A stretch of 64,000 nt of DNA from positions 25,399,179 to 25,463,178 of the forward strand of contig JAKTNV010000004.1 in NCBI GenBank assembly GCA_022747635.1, given 5' to 3'. This DNA comes from Hetaerina americana. Taxonomy: Eukaryota > Arthropoda > Insecta > Odonata > Calopterygidae. The position numbers were made by a program, and so were the translations under genes. This document shows positions 60,101-64,000 of this stretch, piece by piece. A model generated the notes under the pieces. The model saw only the letters and a list, made by a program, of their open reading frames with translations, did not search any database and was not told the origin of the DNA. Every line of letters begins with the position of its first letter. Positions within the stretch are counted from its first letter, which is position 1.

Positions 60101-63100
60101 TTAGTACTCATGCGCGTTCCAAAAATGATAACAAGTTCTCTCATATCGGGATTAGTTTTTTGCTTTGATTTAGGCTTTTGCCATATTGGGCGAGATTTTC
60201 ATGGCTAAGGAGGGACTTTATGGAAAAGTTGTGCATTCCATCGTTAACATCGACTCACGGGTGCAGTTTTACCATCGGTATCAGCCCCCAGGTAATGCCC
60301 TAGTAAGTGTTTTTCTGTCAGAATATTATAAAGGCCGTTGCTTTGTACGCTCGTGTTGCCGATGACGTCGCATTTCATCCCAGCCAACAGAATACATCAT
60401 GAGGTCCTGAGAGATGTCTCGGTTTAACGTGCTTAGCAGTTTATGAGATGATGTCACTATTCCGCTGGCGGATGGAACTAGCTCGAGAGAACAGTGAATA
60501 TTTCAAGAGCATATAGAGAAGGCCATCAGGTGCATTTCTGGTTCGTGAAAGGCTGTAATAAGGCTTCCCTTTAAAAGTCATTATACTTGATGGATCCCAG
60601 TCTTAGGGAATTTATGGAATTTTAAAATTCGACAGGCGGGGTATTTCATTCGATAAGTGCTAACTTGCAACGGAATGAACGCATCTATTGCCTTCGTTGG
60701 TGTATGGTAGAGCATATTTTATACCAAGACTCCGAAAAACAGGGATTTTATAATGAAATAGATGTGACCCACCTCTTTGCGTGCTTAGCTGTAACCGAAT
60801 AGAGCTTCATTTCGCTATCAGAACTCAATAGAAGACTTTTACCATGAAGTAGACTTCACTTCAGGTAAACGAAATATGATTGCATAATTACATAAATGAA
60901 TTAAAAGCAATAAATAATGGCATAATAATAATAATGATATATTATAAAATTCACCATTATTCCTCGCGGGTAGCTATATTTCGACAAAACGTTCAGGAGT
61001 AAAGTACCTAAATGAGGAAAAATAACAAGCTAAATATGCATTGAAGAAATACCAGCATTAGTACACAAATTTTCGTCTCAAATTTACAAGAAAAAAGATA
61101 ACTTTAGAACCATAAAAATTAAACTGTTGTGCGTGTAAAGAGTACCAGGGAAGCAACAAATATACGAATCGGTAACATTTATCGGTAAAGGTGCTTATTT
61201 TACAGTGTTGTACTACAATTCTTGAAACTTATATCGTCAATAGTATTGACTAATATTTATCAATTTCAGTAATTCGTGTATCACACTTAAAAATTCGCAT
61301 TTCATACTGGGAGTAAAATATAGCGATATTCAATGGACTGATGAATACAAAACTCCTATTTATTACCTTACTTAGATTTTCTACACATTTAATTAAATGA
61401 ATTATCAAAAAAAAATTCAAATGAAATAGGCCATAAATAAAAATATTATTCGATCATAAAGAAGAAAATTTAGAAATTAACATGTCCACTCATATTGACC
61501 CCAGTGATAATTGCTTGGTTTTCTTTTCAAATCTTTCACACTGAATCGTAAATCGAGCGCAGTGCAAACAACTTCATACACGCATAAGGCTAAATTTTCT
61601 CGTGATTTTTATTATCACTGTTTGCAGAGTTTAAAAATATTACCGTAAGTGCTTTGCTCCTGAATTCAGTGCACGCCTGTAGAAGTGGATTATCTCACTC
61701 ATGCACTCAAGTCTCCTTTTGGCCGATGAATGATTAGAAAAATGAAGGATGAGCATATAGCCACGGCGACGATATCTCACTCTCCTAGTTCCAGTGCTTA
61801 ACGGGATACTTATAATGACTCGAAAAAGAAGATCCTTTAAATTATGGCAGAGCAATGATTCTCACCCTCGCAGTACACCACTCGCCTTTCTTTACTCCTT
61901 TATAGTCTCCCGGCAACCTTTCATCGTCCTTTTTTTTCCTCCAGCGTCATCGAGTACACTCAAGATAACCTCATCTGTAATTTATCACAGATTTGCACGA
62001 TCCACCTCATTCTCTTGGTCCGTTCATCCTCCCCCGGTTTCATCCATTATTCGCGAATTATCGTGTGCTGGTCTTAGGCCACGTTCTGCGCGCAAAAACC
62101 GTTTTGCTAATTTTTTTAAAGCGTGAAATTCACCAAATTAAGATATCCCACCTCTAAAGACTCCCGTTTTAGCTAATGCGGCCTCGGTACCTGCAAAAAT
62201 GCTTTAGTTGTGAGCGCGTCGGTCACTCGCAACGCCACGTTTCTACAATCTTTCGCCAACGTCTTTTGTTGATATAATGAAACCTGTAAGTCGTGGAAGA
62301 AGTATGAAAAGAACATGAAAACAAATTTTGTATGTTTAATGGATTGAAATTCGAATTTTATCTTGACAGCTAAGCGGATTTGAGAGTTACGCAGGCGAAA
62401 GAAGTCAATATATGATATCACAAATTAGTTTTAAGCTCCTGTTATAGGTATTTGTCCCCAAGGCCTCATTTTTAAGGCCTCTTCTCTTATACAATGGTCG
62501 AAAGACCGAATGGTATTAATTTATTGTTAAGAATTGTTTCAAAACAGTTATGCTCCGTTTTTATGATATCGTATATTTTTACACGAGAGTCCTACTTTCA
62601 CGTTGACACTACGACCAGTCATCGACTGAGGTGTTGTGATATGCGAAATGGATGGTCCTTTGATTTAATATTTTTTGGTGTTACTTACGTTGCACTAGCT
62701 TTTGCAAGGTTGTATTTTCCGTTAGACCGTAATTGATTAGGTAAATATGACAATGTACACATCCAAAAAAGGTCCGAAAGTTCACAAAAATTTCCTTTTA
62801 CATATATATTTCATCTCTCTTGCAGAGGAGTTGGAGTTTATAATATGAGACCATTTTTAAATATTCATGATATTCCTCCAGCATCAATATCATTTCAAAT
62901 AATTTTACTCGCGATTAGGGATGTCGTCTGAGGTATAAGACGACAATTAGGTTGTTGTACCGATGTTATGCATAGTATTTATTCTGGAAACTGCGATGGG
63001 GTTAAGTGAACGTGGATGGGAGGATACCAGCTTTTTAGGAAAAATAAGGAACCAAGAAATCGCATTCAGATCCCTTATATTTTTTGCAAGAAACTGGAAA

Positions 63101-64000
63101 TGTCCCTTCCTGAATAGCCATCCTTTCTTACTTGTCATTTAATCACAATTAAAACGAACTACCCAGGACTTGTTGTTACCAACAGATGTATTTGTTATGC
63201 AGTATTGTATGAATACATTTAAATATTAATTATGCAAAAATGCACCTTTTTTATTTTTTTTTATCATTTGAAAATATAATTTACGACCCTCGGTACGAAG
63301 CCTTTGGCCATAAAACTGGATCAGATGCGCTCAACTTGAGCGTCGATGATTTAATACGCTATAACTTTTTAACACGAAGCATCTTTTTTGCTCGATGTTA
63401 TGATCCCATTTGCTGAACATTGTTTGATATTAGTGCGGCGGAGTAGAATTGCCATAATCGTTAATATACAAAAGGGACTTAATTTTAAAACTGTAATTTT
63501 TATTTGACTTATTCCGGGAAAAAAGCGGAATTCCGCATCAGTTAATAACGCATCCAATGCATTGGACCATAATGGATGAACGGAAAACTAGTTTTAATTA
63601 TAAATACGAAAATATATTAGATATAAAAAGTAATGCATTTTGTTTGAAAATTATATTTGTATTAGGCGCTCGGTTTTGTTACTAAAATAAATAAACATGG
63701 ATGCATAAATTCTTGAGCGAAATTTATTTTTAACTTATGGTATATTTTTATAATTATTTTGACTTTGGATGTTTACAGTTCTCATTATGCTGATTTATTT
63801 TCAACACTTTGTATTCATAACGACAATCGTAGTGGAAAATCTCCGTGGTATTTCTACAACTTTATTTGCCAGTATTAAAAATAAAATATTCCCCATAGGC
63901 ACACATTATCAATATAGTCCAGCGTAACACTCATATATTCTTTTTCAATTTATTCAATTTGCTTTAAATGATTGAATTTATTATTAAATTAAATTATGCA
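57151..64000. other. Right end of window without recognised genes
   Basis: AT-rich, CpG-normal. ORFs at 58489-58945 and 61794-62126 show no domains. An exon-like open stretch lies at 60174-60363 (see findings). An (ATA)n run lies near 60923-60936. Confidence 0.4.

Overview
This is nuclear DNA of an arthropod, most likely an insect; I cannot name the species. The only gene I recognise is split by an intron of about 4.4 kb. The rest is AT-rich non-coding DNA with degenerate Tc1/mariner transposons, tRNA-derived SINEs and one CR1/L2-like LINE. The lack of CpG around the gene suggests a genome that methylates gene bodies in the germ line, which argues against Drosophila-like flies.

Layout. Positions 1-5952 hold the 3' end of a core 1 beta-1,3-galactosyltransferase (C1GalT) gene on the + strand: a penultimate coding exon (1205-1362), an intron carrying a SINE, and the last coding exon (5716-5952). 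A 3' UTR and unassigned CpG-poor DNA follow to about 12 kb, including a decayed reverse-strand mariner at about 9.8-10.9 kb. From 12.0 to 14.9 kb lie a SINE and three Tc1/mariner remnants. CpG frequency rises sharply across this stretch.

From about 15.7 kb the DNA is CpG-normal and punctuated by GC-rich, strand-asymmetric islands (about 15.7-17.5, 20.2-21.0, 24.8-25.2, 31.5-31.9, 40.2-40.7, 42.4-44.1, 47.5-48.3 and 56.3-56.9 kb). The island at 31.5 kb holds a plausible first coding exon of a secreted or membrane protein: a signal-type hydrophobic segment, then a phase-1 splice donor. The island at 40.2 kb holds a 37-codon ORF with a good signal peptide. I found no convincing downstream exons for either, so the 12-64 kb region is best read as intergenic DNA, or the large first intron of a gene continuing to the right.

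Mobile elements: a 753-bp mariner deletion derivative with perfect 33-bp terminal inverted repeats and TA target duplications (22718-23470); a 384-bp mariner derivative keeping only the transposase C-terminus (13742-14125); a DDD transposase remnant with about 41 residues between its last two candidate acids (12521-13232); a decayed mariner joining HTH and catalytic segments (14435-14910); a hAT-like MITE (56864-57142); a 5'-truncated reverse-strand LINE (27361-29376) with an odd inverted duplication inside its reverse transcriptase; and four or five SINEs, two of which share a tail. I saw no CRISPR array, rRNA, intact tRNA or operon. I found no clear undescribed system. The strongest leads are the CpG boundary, the orphan signal-peptide exon and the small secreted-type ORF.
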